From Solirubrobacterales bacterium (GTDB lineage: Bacteria > Actinomycetota > Thermoleophilia > Solirubrobacterales > 70-9): DNA of 64,000 nt. The notes beneath the pieces are model-generated. The model made no database searches, was not told the origin of the DNA, and saw nothing but the letters and a program-made list of their open reading frames with translations. The DNA lies in the NCBI GenBank assembly GCA_020438295.1, contig JAGQUV010000001.1, forward strand, positions 34,838 to 98,837, read 5' to 3'. Positions 55,587-64,000 of the stretch are shown here, piece by piece; within the stretch, counting starts at the first letter, position 1; each line of letters opens with the position of its first letter. The translations under genes were made by a program, and so were the position numbers.

Positions 55587-56176
55587 CAGTCGCCGTCCCG
55601 GTCGCCGGCCAGGCTGGAGAAGTCAACCTCACGCAGTGCCTCTTCGACCAGTTCCTTGTGGGCCTGGTCGTCGAGCGAGCGACGAGTCACCTGCTCCGTG
55701 GCGAGAATGGTCAGGTCGGCGACCTCCTTGCGGATGTCGTCCAGGGCGCGGCGGGTCTCGGCCTCGATGTCCTTGCGGGCCGCCTCGACCAGCTCCTCGC
55801 GCTTGGACTGCCCTTCGGCGGTGGCCTCGAGCTTGGTCGTCTCGGCCGCCTTGCGGGCCCGGGCGACGATCTCGTCGGCCTGTTCGCGGGCCTCGGTCAG
55901 CCGCTGGCGGTAGTCGGCCAGCAGCTTGTCGGCCTCGTCGCGCTGGCGCTCGGCCGACTCGACGCTGTCGCTGATCACCTTGGCGCGCTTGTCGAGGGCC
56001 TCACCGATCAGCGGGAAGGCGAACTTGCTGAGTACCCAGAGCGTGAACCCGAACACGGCCAGGGTCCAGATCATCAGACCCAGGCCGGGCGTCACCAGGA
56101 AGCTTCCACCCTCTTCCGAAGCCGCCTCGGCGGCCACGGGGATCCCGGACAGCAGTTGTGAGAGAACCAGCTCCAC
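55586..56176 (-). CDS. atpF: ATP synthase F0 b subunit
   Basis: A 196-residue stalk subunit. An N-terminal membrane segment (about 25-47, LGLMIWTLAVFGFTLWVLSKFAF) follows a short Ala/Glu leader that resembles an N-terminal extension. A long helical, charged domain (about 50-180, with heptad patterning ESAERQRDEADKLLADYRQR) dimerises as a stator. It is a b subunit, not a fused b-delta as in mycobacteria, because a separate delta gene follows. Confidence 0.93.
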   Translation of the reverse strand: MELVLSQLLSGIPVAAEAASEEGGSFLVTPGLGLMIWTLAVFGFTLWVLSKFAFPLIGEALDKRAKVISDSVESAERQRDEADKLLADYRQRLTEAREQADEIVARARKAAETTKLEATAEGQSKREELVEAARKDIEAETRRALDDIRKEVADLTILATEQVTRRSLDDQAHKELVEEALREVDFSSLAGDRDGD

Positions 56177-56180
56177 TGGC

Positions 56181-56447
56181 CTAGAGGAAGAACGCGATCA
56201 GCGCGAAGATGAAGGTGTAGAACGCGACTGCCTCGGTCAGGGCGAAGCCGAGCCAGCGGATCGACTGGAGTTCGCTCTTGAGCTCCGGCTGGCGGGCGAC
56301 CGACTCGATTTCCTTGCCGAAGATGAAACCGATGCCGATACCGGCGCCGATCGAACCCAGTCCGGCACCGACGCCGAGCGCGATCGCCTTGCCGGCAGCC
56401 TCGACTTCGCCTGAATCAACAGCTGCTAGGGGCAACAGCTCAATCAT
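56181..56447 (-). CDS. atpE: ATP synthase F0 c subunit
   Basis: An 88-residue rotor subunit with two membrane hairpin helices. The Gly-rich helix 1 is [28 protein letters not shown], the polar loop is [12 protein letters not shown], and the second helix has the proton-carrying Glu in [12 protein letters not shown]. The few residues before helix 1 ([17 protein letters not shown]) are longer than in E. coli, as in many actinobacteria. A Gly-rich helix packs the c-ring. Confidence 0.95.
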   Translation of the reverse strand: MIELLPLAAVDSGEVEAAGKAIALGVGAGLGSIGAGIGIGFIFGKEIESVARQPELKSELQSIRWLGFALTEAVAFYTFIFALIAFFL

Positions 56448-56462
56448 TTACGGGACTCCTTT

Positions 56463-57419
56463 TCAGTGACTTTCGGCGGTAGCTCCGCCGATGTAGATGG
56501 CGGTCAGGATAGAGAAGATGAATGCCTGCAGGGTGGCGACGATGCCGACCTCGAATACGTAGAAGGCGAACGCCATCGGGAAGGTCAGGACCCCGAGCGC
56601 GGCGATGCCGAGCAGGACGGCCAGGCCGCCGCCCATGAACAACAGCAGCAGGTGGCCAGCGAGGATGTTGGCGAACAGTCGCACCGAGAGCGAGATCAGG
56701 CGGACGAAGTGCGAGACCACCTCGATCATGAAGATCGCGGCCTTGCCGAACGGGTTCATCTCTTCGAGGCCGGGCGGCAGCCAGCTCGCGAAGTACGGGA
56801 TGAACCCCTTGGCCCGGATCCCCTCGAAGTGGTACGAGAACCAGATCACGATGGTCAGAGACAGCGGCACCGCGATGTTCGCGGTCGCCGCATACAGCGC
56901 GAACGCCGGAATCTCGACCCCGAAGATGTTGACCGTCTCGTGGGTGTTGGTCGGCAGCGGCAGGTAGCCGATCATGTTCGAGAAGAAGATGAAGAAGAAC
57001 AGCGCCGACAGGAACGGGAACCACTTGCGGGCGAGCCGCTCATCCTCGATGTTGCCGCCGGTGATGTCGGTCTTGGTCACGTCGTAGGCGACCTCGATCG
57101 CGGTCTGGACCCGGTTCGGCTTCTGCTGCATCCGCCGGGCGATCCAGACCATGATGCCGATGGTCAGCGCCGAGGCGATGAACAGGTACATCACGGCCTT
57201 GGTGATCGAGAGGTCGACCCCGCCGATGTTGATGTACAGCCAGGCGTCCAGCCTGAACTCCTCCTGCGGCTTGAAGACCTCGTTCTTGCCGTCGCTGCCG
57301 AACAGCAGTCCGAACACGATCGCCAGACCGATCCAGCCGGCCAGGGCGATGACCACCTTGCCCTTGGTGCTCATCCCGCCCTTCTCGTCGCCGGTCGCCA
57401 CGTCGGCCGTCTCGTTCAT
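56463..57419 (-). CDS. atpB: ATP synthase F0 a subunit
   Basis: A 318-residue membrane subunit with about six helices, carrying the stator half of the proton path. The conserved Arg is in SLSVRLFANILAGHLLL, the family hallmark. The N-terminal segment before the first helix (about 20 residues, MNETADVATGDEKGG) is cytoplasmic or periplasmic and variable. Its ATG overlaps the stop of the atpI-like gene by four bases. Confidence 0.95.
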   Translation of the reverse strand: MNETADVATGDEKGGMSTKGKVVIALAGWIGLAIVFGLLFGSDGKNEVFKPQEEFRLDAWLYINIGGVDLSITKAVMYLFIASALTIGIMVWIARRMQQKPNRVQTAIEVAYDVTKTDITGGNIEDERLARKWFPFLSALFFFIFFSNMIGYLPLPTNTHETVNIFGVEIPAFALYAATANIAVPLSLTIVIWFSYHFEGIRAKGFIPYFASWLPPGLEEMNPFGKAAIFMIEVVSHFVRLISLSVRLFANILAGHLLLLFMGGGLAVLLGIAALGVLTFPMAFAFYVFEVGIVATLQAFIFSILTAIYIGGATAESH

Positions 57420-57817
57420 CGTTCCCGGTCCGGCGTGGATGAGGATTCGGGCTTGAGCAGGTGGACCAGTCCCTTCGAGCCCAGGTGGACCGTGAAGACC
57501 ACGACCAGGACGATCGCCCCGTAGAAACCGGCGTCGCGGGAGATCAGGCCGGCGACCAGGATCCCGAGTGCCATGAACCAGGCCCGTCCGAGAGAGGTCG
57601 CGGCAACCGTGCCCATCGCCGTTTTGCGGTCGCCGGACAACAGCTTCTGCCTGGCTTTGCGCTCGGAGATGACTTCACTTACCCGGACCACGGCCCAGAG
57701 ACCGACGGCGACCAGGTAACCCGAGATCGGCAACCCGGCCACGACGAAGACCGGAAGCGCGATCGCGAGCACGATCAGGTCGAGGCCGGCAACCAATCTG
57801 AGGCCTCCTCGACCCAT
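57416..57817 (-). CDS. Small four-helix membrane protein in the AtpI position
   Basis: A 133-residue protein with four membrane helices (LRLVAGLDLIVLAIALPVFVVAG, SGYLVAVGLWAVV, LGRAWFMALGILVAGLI, GFYGAIVLVVVFTVHLG). It stands first in the atp operon, the place of AtpI/UncI, which helps assemble the c-ring, but no AtpI motif is visible to me. ATG 57817 has GGGGAAGG upstream and is preferred over the upstream TTG at 57856. Role by position only. Confidence 0.7.
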   Translation of the reverse strand: MGRGGLRLVAGLDLIVLAIALPVFVVAGLPISGYLVAVGLWAVVRVSEVISERKARQKLLSGDRKTAMGTVAATSLGRAWFMALGILVAGLISRDAGFYGAIVLVVVFTVHLGSKGLVHLLKPESSSTPDRER

Positions 57818-57937
57818 GCCTTCCCCGGGTGAACTCTTTGCGGCAACCGTCGTCAAGACGAGCCGACTATATACGGAAGGATCGGTCCTGCGCGTTACGA
57901 TCGGCCCACGTGACAGGTGACACTAGACTGCTTGCAA

Positions 57938-57960
57938 AAAAAAGGCTGCCGGGCAGCCGG
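57938..57960 (-). terminator. Intrinsic terminator after the wecA-like gene
   Basis: On the minus strand GGCTGCCCGGCAGCC (57960-57946) folds into a short GC hairpin and is followed by eight T. It lies 15 bp beyond the wecA-like stop and 121 bp upstream of the first atp gene, separating the two units. It is the only terminator in the window with a real T-run that I noticed. Confidence 0.85.
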
Positions 57961-57974
57961 GAGGGGGCGAACTC

Positions 57975-59108
57975 TTACCGCGCGTCTCCGGGCGCCTCGT
58001 CCGGTCGGTCTCCGGCCGCCTCCCCCGGCGCGGCCTGCGGCACGTCTTTGGGCCGCGGGCCTTTGATGATCTCGAGCACGTAGGCCAGGTACACGGTAAC
58101 CGCTATGGCGGCCAGGATCACCACCGCCATGACGGCGGTCCAGAGCAGGTCGAAATTGCCGCGGTCGTCGCTGTACGGGACCAGCCTGAGGGCCAGCGCC
58201 AGCAGGGCCAGGACCAGCGTCCAGCCGTAGAGGTAGGCCAGCGTACGGCGCTGGGAGAAGCCGATGTTCGCCATCCGGTGGTGGAAATGCCAGCGGTCGG
58301 CCTGGTAGATCGGCTGGTGGTACTTGATCCGCTTGGCCACCACGAACGCGGTATCGAAGATCGGCAGGGCCAGGATCACCAGCGGGAAGGCCAGGGCCAC
58401 CACCGCGTTGGTCTTCAGCGCGCCCTGGATCGAGACCACCGCGATCATGAAGCCGAGCAGGTTTGAACCGGTGTCGCCCATGAAGCTAGATGCCGGCGGG
58501 AACCCGTGGCGGAGGTAGCCGAGCGCGGCGCCGGACGTGATCGCGGCCAGCACCCCGGCCTCGAACCGGTCCAGCGACAGCGCGATCACCGCCATCGCCG
58601 CGGCGGCGATCGCGACCACCCCGGCGGCCAGCCCGTCGATCCCGTCGATCAGGTTGACGATGTTGGTCACCGCGACGATGCCGAAGATCGTCAGCGGCCA
58701 GGCGGTCCAACCGAGCTCGAAACCACCGATGAACGGGATGGTCAGGGCGTCCGGGTGCACCCCGGCCGAAACCGGGATCGCGGCCGCGACGATCTGGCCG
58801 CCCAGCTTGACCAGGGCGGGCAGTTCGAACACGTCATCGAGCGCCCCGACCAGCGCGATCGCCACGGCCCCCAGCAGGATCGCCGTGGTCTGGTCGTCGG
58901 ACGGCAGCCAGATCCAGCCGGCGATCTCGATCGCGGCGAGGATCGCCACCCCTGACATCGCCGGCGTCGCCACCTGGTGCTGGCTGCGCGGCCCGGGCTC
59001 GTCGATCGCACCGACCCGCCTGGCCAGACGCTCGGCCGGCGGCACGGCGGCCCAGCTGATCAGAACCGCCGCCAGGAAGGCGAGTACGGCGTCTGTCGTA
59101 TCGACCAT
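57975..59108 (-). CDS. WecA/Rfe-type undecaprenyl-phosphate sugar-1-phosphate transferase (MraY superfamily)
   Basis: A 377-residue integral membrane enzyme with about eleven helices. It has the family loops RRVGAIDEPGPRSQHQVATPAMSG, ALVGALDDVFELP (acidic DD), NIVNLIDGIDGLAAG, SSFMGDTGSNLLGF, and RIKYHQPIYQADRWHFHHRMANIGFS with the WecA-type His cluster. It transfers a sugar-1-phosphate (for example GlcNAc-1-P) from UDP to the lipid carrier, starting a wall or surface polymer. A Pro/Ala/Asp-rich tail follows. ATG 59108; a T-run terminator ends it. A wecA-type gene beside atp genes is also known in mycobacteria. Confidence 0.9.
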   Translation of the reverse strand: MVDTTDAVLAFLAAVLISWAAVPPAERLARRVGAIDEPGPRSQHQVATPAMSGVAILAAIEIAGWIWLPSDDQTTAILLGAVAIALVGALDDVFELPALVKLGGQIVAAAIPVSAGVHPDALTIPFIGGFELGWTAWPLTIFGIVAVTNIVNLIDGIDGLAAGVVAIAAAAMAVIALSLDRFEAGVLAAITSGAALGYLRHGFPPASSFMGDTGSNLLGFMIAVVSIQGALKTNAVVALAFPLVILALPIFDTAFVVAKRIKYHQPIYQADRWHFHHRMANIGFSQRRTLAYLYGWTLVLALLALALRLVPYSDDRGNFDLLWTAVMAVVILAAIAVTVYLAYVLEIIKGPRPKDVPQAAPGEAAGDRPDEAPGDAR

Positions 59109-59169
59109 GGCGGAAGATTCGCACTCGCGGCCGACGGACGCTGCGCCCCGCTCCGTCCCGGCAGGCGAT

Positions 59170-60207
59170 CTACCCCGAACGGGCTGGATCAGCCTCGGGG
59201 CCACCGAGCGCGCCGAGGATCCCTTCAACCAGGACCTCGGGGTCCCGCGGCCGGCGGGTGCCCGGCTCGCCGTCACGCTTGACCAGGTCGAGCTCACCGG
59301 CGTCGCCGAGGACCGACAGCAACCCGCGGTCGATCAGGTCTTCGTCGACCCCGCCCATCCTCCCGGCGAACGTGGTGTAGACCGGGGTTCCCAGGGCGAC
59401 CGCCTCGCGATTCATCGTGCCGCCGGCGCTGACCACCAGGTCCGCGTAGGCGATCAGGCTCTGGGCGTCAACCGCATGGTCGGGAACGACCAGGTTCCCG
59501 GAGTCGCGGGCCCGGGCCGCGTCCGCCTGCCGTTCGGTCCTGGGGATGATCACCGCAGTCACCTGGTCTGCTTCGACCAGCCGGTCGATCACCTGCTCAT
59601 ACAGCGGGTTGTCGGCGTGGTACTCGGACGTCTCGGGCGGCGGCCTGACCACCACCAGTACCCGCTCGGAGTCGATTCCCAGCTGTTCGATCACCGCCGG
59701 GTCCGGCTCGAAGCCGGCGAGGTAGTAGTCCTCTTTCAGGCCGGGATACCGGACCAGCTTCTCCCCTTTCGCCCCCACCTTTGCCATCCGCTCGACCGGG
59801 ATCGCCTCAGGCACCAGGACCCGCTTGGCGATCCGAAACGCGAACTGACGCTGGAGGCCGGCGAACTCGTAGTCCTGGAGCTGGACCGAACGGATCCTCA
59901 GCAGGGCCGAGACCACGGCCAGGTCGACCGACCCGTGGGCCACCGCGAGCTCGGGCCGGAAGTGCCAGACCGGCCGGACCAGTCGGGCCGATCGTTCCAC
60001 GAGCGCCTTCGCCTTGCCGAAAGCCGATCCCCCTCCGTGCGCTCCGACCACGGTGTGCGGGATCCCGAGCAGCTCGAGGATGCCGACCGTCTGGCCGTAT
60101 TCGCGGGCCGTGACCAGAACCTCGTCACCACGCTGCTCGAACCGGTCGATCACCGGCTTCAGCACCAGAGGGTGGGCCGCCGCAGTGCAGTCGAACCAGA
60201 TCCTCAT
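59170..60207 (-). CDS. DUF354-family protein, glycosyltransferase-like fold
   Basis: A 345-residue protein. It starts MRIWFDCTAAAHPLVLKPVIDRF (the D-x-x-x-x-H-P-x-x-x-x-P opening of DUF354), then VTAREYGQTVGILELLG, GKAKALVERSARLVRPVWHFRPELAVAHGS, a central AFRIAKRVLVPEAIP, and a Gly-rich active-site-like VVSAGGTMNREAVALGTPVYTTF. This resembles GT-B-fold enzymes such as UDP-GlcNAc 2-epimerase/MurG. The exact reaction is not established to my knowledge. It lies 61 bp upstream of the wecA-like gene and downstream of glyA, so surface polysaccharide work is plausible. Confidence 0.75.
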   Translation of the reverse strand: MRIWFDCTAAAHPLVLKPVIDRFEQRGDEVLVTAREYGQTVGILELLGIPHTVVGAHGGGSAFGKAKALVERSARLVRPVWHFRPELAVAHGSVDLAVVSALLRIRSVQLQDYEFAGLQRQFAFRIAKRVLVPEAIPVERMAKVGAKGEKLVRYPGLKEDYYLAGFEPDPAVIEQLGIDSERVLVVVRPPPETSEYHADNPLYEQVIDRLVEADQVTAVIIPRTERQADAARARDSGNLVVPDHAVDAQSLIAYADLVVSAGGTMNREAVALGTPVYTTFAGRMGGVDEDLIDRGLLSVLGDAGELDLVKRDGEPGTRRPRDPEVLVEGILGALGGPEADPARSG

Positions 60208-60235
60208 CCGAACCAGTCCCTGACCGGGGGCCGGG

Positions 60236-61504
<1,269 letters not shown>

Positions 61505-61535
61505 GGCGCTGAGACTACCAACGCGCACCGGCGGT

Positions 61536-63650
61536 TCAGTCCGGCCGGGCCAGCTTCTCGAAGTATTCGTCGCCCTCGATATCGACCCGGGGCAGGGTCC
61601 GATCGAGCCAACCGGGGAACTCCCAGTTGCGCCGGCCCAGCAGGACCAGCGTCGCCGGCACCAGCAGGCACCTGACCATGGTCGCGTCAATCGCCACCGC
61701 GAACGCGAGCCCGACCCCGAATTGCTTGACCACCGGGTCTCCGTTGAGCACAAAGCTCAGGAACACGGCCACCATGATCAACGCGGCCGAGGTGATCACC
61801 CGGCCCGACGAAGCCAGCCCCTTGATCACCGACTCCCGGTTGTCACCGCTCCTGTGGTGGGCCTCGCGGATCTGGGTCAGCAGGAAGACCTCGTAGTCCA
61901 TCGAGAGCCCGAACAGGATCGCGAACATGACCAGGGGCAGGAAGCTGACGATCGGGATCGGCCCGTCGAGCCCGATCAGCCCGGCCCCCCATCCCTCCTG
62001 GAAGACCAGCGTGACCAGGCCGTAGGCGGCGGCGATCGAGAGCAGGTTCATCAAGGCCGCCTGGAGCGGGACCACGAGCGAGCGGAACGCGAACACGAGC
62101 ACGACGAACGAGAACAGCACGACCAGCCCGATCACGTACGGAAGCCGCTTTGCGATCTCGTCGGCGAGGTCGATGTACCCGGCCGTGCTTCCTCCGACCC
62201 AGGCCGTCGACTTCGAGCCGTCAAGGGTCTCGGGGATCGTCCGGTCACGCAGCCTGGCCACCGTGTGCTCGGTCGTCCGCGACGACGGCGCGGTGGTCGG
62301 GATCGCGTTGAAGATGGCCGCGTTGCCTGACTTGTCCGGCTGTGGCGGACCGACCTCGGCGATTCCGTCCGCGTTCGAGATCGCCCGGGCGAGTTGCTGC
62401 GGCGAGGCGGTGTCGCCGTTGAGCTCCATCGCGATCAGCAGCGGACCGTTCTGGCCGACCCCGAACCCTTCGCTGATCAGGTCGTAGGCCCGCTTGGTCT
62501 CGGTCGACTTGGGGAGTGCGCCGAAATCCTCCTGGCCGAGGTGGAGGTTCCTGGCCGGCATCGCGAACAGCAGCAGGATCAGCGAAGTGGCGACCACGGT
62601 CGGCAGTGGCCGCCTGGCCACGCCTTCGGCCCAGCGCTCCCAGCCGCGGGCCCGCTCATCCGGTGCGGTCCCGTGCGGAAGCGGGACCTTCAGGTGCTCG
62701 ATCCGCCGACCGACCAGGGCGAGCAGGGCCGGCAGGAAGGTGATCGCGGCCAGCATCGCGACCGCCACGGCGAACGCGGCCGTGTAGCCGAGCGTCCAGA
62801 CCAGCGGGATCCCGGCCAGCCCCAGCGAGAGCAGCGCGACCACGACCGTGCTGCCGGCGAACACCACCGCACCTCCGGCCGTGGCCGCGGCCCGGGCGGC
62901 CGCCTCGGGCGGGTCGTGCCCGGCCTGGAGCGCCTGCCGGTGGCGGGTCACAATGAACAGCGCGTAGTCGATCCCGACCCCGAGGCCGATCATCGTGGCC
63001 AGGGTCGGCGACGTGGTCGAAATCGTGGTCACCTGGCTGAGCAGGCCGATCAGGCTGAGGCTGATCACCAGTCCGGTGACCGCCGAGGCCAGCGGCATTC
63101 CCATCGCCACCACGCTGCCGAAGGTCAGCACCAGCACCACCGCCGCGGCCGCCAGGCCAACCACTTCGCTCAGCCTGGTCGACGGCTTGGACACCTGCTG
63201 GCCGAGGTAGCCGCCGGCGGCCACGTCGAGCCGGTCGCCTGCGGTCGAGCCGGCGGCGTCGATCACCCGGTTCGCCTCCTCGTCACTGAGCTTCCCGCGG
63301 GGATCGTCGAGGATCAGCGAGGCGTAGGCGATCGTCCCGCCGCTGCCGATCTGGGCCTCGTTACCGGGGCCGAACGGGTCGTTGACCGATGACACCCCGG
63401 CGGTCTGGCCGAGCTTCCTGATCGACTGCTCGACCAGGTTCCGGTTGTCGCCGTCGGTGATCTTGCCCCGGCGGGCCTTGTAGACGATCGGATTCGACCC
63501 GTTGGCCTGGTTGGGGAAGTCACGGGCCAAGAGGTCGGTCGCCGACTGGCTGCCGGTGCCGGGGAGGGTCAGGTTGTCGGCGTACTGGGTCCCGGCCGTG
63601 GTCCCGAACACGACGATCGCCACCGCCAGCGCCAGCCAGGCAAAGGCCAC
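61536..63650 (-). CDS. MMPL/RND-family membrane transporter; true start probably an ATC at 63704
   Basis: At least 704 residues with twelve membrane helices in the MMPL pattern: one helix, an extracytoplasmic domain, five helices, then the same again. Landmarks: [18 protein letters not shown] and [19 protein letters not shown], the paired G-x-D-Y motifs carrying the proton relay Asp, and [20 protein letters not shown]. The first canonical start is GTG at 63650, but upstream in-frame codons read ITGRLYRLARLCVRHRKK, the usual MMPL cytoplasmic leader. Only ATC (63704) or CTG could start there. MMPL proteins export lipids or toxic compounds; substrate unknown. Confidence 0.88.
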   Translation of the reverse strand: MAFAWLALAVAIVVFGTTAGTQYADNLTLPGTGSQSATDLLARDFPNQANGSNPIVYKARRGKITDGDNRNLVEQSIRKLGQTAGVSSVNDPFGPGNEAQIGSGGTIAYASLILDDPRGKLSDEEANRVIDAAGSTAGDRLDVAAGGYLGQQVSKPSTRLSEVVGLAAAAVVLVLTFGSVVAMGMPLASAVTGLVISLSLIGLLSQVTTISTTSPTLATMIGLGVGIDYALFIVTRHRQALQAGHDPPEAAARAAATAGGAVVFAGSTVVVALLSLGLAGIPLVWTLGYTAAFAVAVAMLAAITFLPALLALVGRRIEHLKVPLPHGTAPDERARGWERWAEGVARRPLPTVVATSLILLLFAMPARNLHLGQEDFGALPKSTETKRAYDLISEGFGVGQNGPLLIAMELNGDTASPQQLARAISNADGIAEVGPPQPDKSGNAAIFNAIPTTAPSSRTTEHTVARLRDRTIPETLDGSKSTAWVGGSTAGYIDLADEIAKRLPYVIGLVVLFSFVVLVFAFRSLVVPLQAALMNLLSIAAAYGLVTLVFQEGWGAGLIGLDGPIPIVSFLPLVMFAILFGLSMDYEVFLLTQIREAHHRSGDNRESVIKGLASSGRVITSAALIMVAVFLSFVLNGDPVVKQFGVGLAFAVAIDATMVRCLLVPATLVLLGRRNWEFPGWLDRTLPRVDIEGDEYFEKLARPD

Positions 63651-63705
63651 CTTCTTGCGATGCCGGACGCAGAGCCTCGCCAGCCTGTACAGGCGCCCGG
63701 TGATC

Positions 63706-63741
63706 CTAGATCCCGCCCCTGGGCCCGGTCGCGACTCTCAC
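63706..63741 (-). other. Possible 11-codon leader frame upstream of the MMPL gene
   Basis: GTG at 63741 opens an 11-codon frame (V-R-V-A-T-G-P-R-G-G-I) ending TAG at 63708-63706, one base before the ATC proposed as the MMPL start. It may allow termination-reinitiation onto a near-cognate codon. No strong ribosome binding site precedes it, so this is tentative. Confidence 0.3.
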
Positions 63742-63797
63742 GATGCGAGCGTACACCGTGGTGCGGCGCGGTGGCCCCGCTGAACTATCCTCGTTCA

Positions 63798-64000
63798 ATG
63801 CGAAAGGCGGCCCTCTCCGCGCTCCTGGTCGTGGTCGTGGTGGCGGCCGGGCAGGTCGCGTCCGGACCCCGAGCCACCGCGACGCCGGCCGCCGCCGCGA
63901 ACGCGATGGCTTCCCGTGTCGGCGAGCCCTGCCAGGATCCGGCGCGGGCCGAACTGCTGCTCTGCCCGGACCTCAGGATCGCCCGTCCGTCCGGGATGTA
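63798..64000 (+). CDS. Secreted protein, N-terminal part (runs off the right edge)
   Basis: Sixty-seven residues are visible from ATG 63798. A signal peptide (MRKAALSALLVVVVVAAGQVASG) is followed by an Ala/Thr/Pro stretch and then EPCQDPARAELLLCPDLRIARP with two Cys that may bond. No family can be named from this fragment. It is divergent from the MMPL gene across a 147-bp gap that also holds the possible leader frame of MMPL. Confidence 0.6.
   Translation, partial: MRKAALSALLVVVVVAAGQVASGPRATATPAAAANAMASRVGEPCQDPARAELLLCPDLRIARPSGM

Noticed and set aside
57870..57905. TATATA at about 57869-57876 as the -10 box of the atp operon
   Set aside because: No acceptable -35 hexamer at 16-18 nt upstream; the real promoter may use another sigma factor, so I do not annotate it.

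Overview
This is a GC-rich chromosomal segment of an actinobacterium. Frequent GTG and TTG starts, an ATP synthase operon preceded by a wecA-type gene, a tmRNA without an encoded CCA end, and secreted proteins with Lys/Arg-rich tails together suggest the class Thermoleophilia (Solirubrobacterales relatives). That placement is inference from gene content and style, not from a marker-gene comparison. I see no phage, insertion sequence, CRISPR array, defence island or biosynthetic cluster. The unusual material lies in start codons, regulatory repeats, hairpins and domain combinations inside an otherwise housekeeping region.

Layout. 1-5 kb: a phosphate/polyphosphate-type locus on the minus strand, with the 5' part of phoU, a PhoB/RegX3-like response regulator, and a coupled trio of a Ppx/GppA-like protein, a separate HD protein and a histone-deacetylase-family protein. 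5-14 kb: an Rpf-like transglycosylase, a lipoate ligase-family protein, an RDD membrane protein, a 1349-residue secreted subtilase-like/beta-propeller protein, and a polar amino acid ABC importer (binding protein, permease, ATPase). 14-23.5 kb: a membrane PAS-PAS-GGDEF-EAL protein, an ABC-F ATPase, a GH15 glucoamylase/trehalase-type enzyme and an SLC13 transporter with RCK_C domains. 23.5-42.7 kb: a minus-strand backbone read in the order comF, hpf, secA, prfB, ftsE, ftsX, ctp, rnr-like, smpB, ssrA. Blocks inserted into it include nadC-nadA, ogt, an SDR gene, and a trypsin-PASTA protein coupled to a lipoprotein. 42.8-49.4 kb: sugar-nucleotide and wall-glycopolymer genes (two NTP transferases, a phosphosugar isomerase, UDP-glucose dehydrogenase, LytR-CpsA-Psr protein). 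49.4-57.8 kb: an M20 peptidase gene and the complete F-type ATP synthase operon atpI-B-E-F-H-A-G-D-C. 58-64 kb: wecA-like, a DUF354 gene, glyA, an MMPL transporter and the start of a secreted protein.

How parts fit. tmRNA, SmpB, an RNase R-family nuclease and RF2 lie in one region and together cover ribosome rescue and release. FtsEX with a carboxy-terminal protease, together with the Rpf-like, LCP and WecA-like proteins, serves envelope growth. The two NTP transferases, the SIS isomerase and UDP-glucose dehydrogenase supply activated sugars that WecA, DUF354 and LCP proteins could use.

Main points to re-examine: (1) three genes (ABC permease, M20 peptidase, MMPL) whose conserved N-termini extend upstream of the first ATG/GTG/TTG to a point next to another reading frame's stop codon, with only near-cognate codons available; (2) four 11-nt-periodic repeats upstream of phoU and a two-unit version upstream of the regulator; (3) two look-alike TTCACCC/GGGTGAA hairpins in the ftsE and prfB/SDR leaders; (4) a polyphosphatase apparently split into an ASKHA-like and an HD protein, with a hairpin around the TTG start; (5) the tmRNA tag, where the codon expected by analogy with Bacillus is out of frame with the ALAA end.
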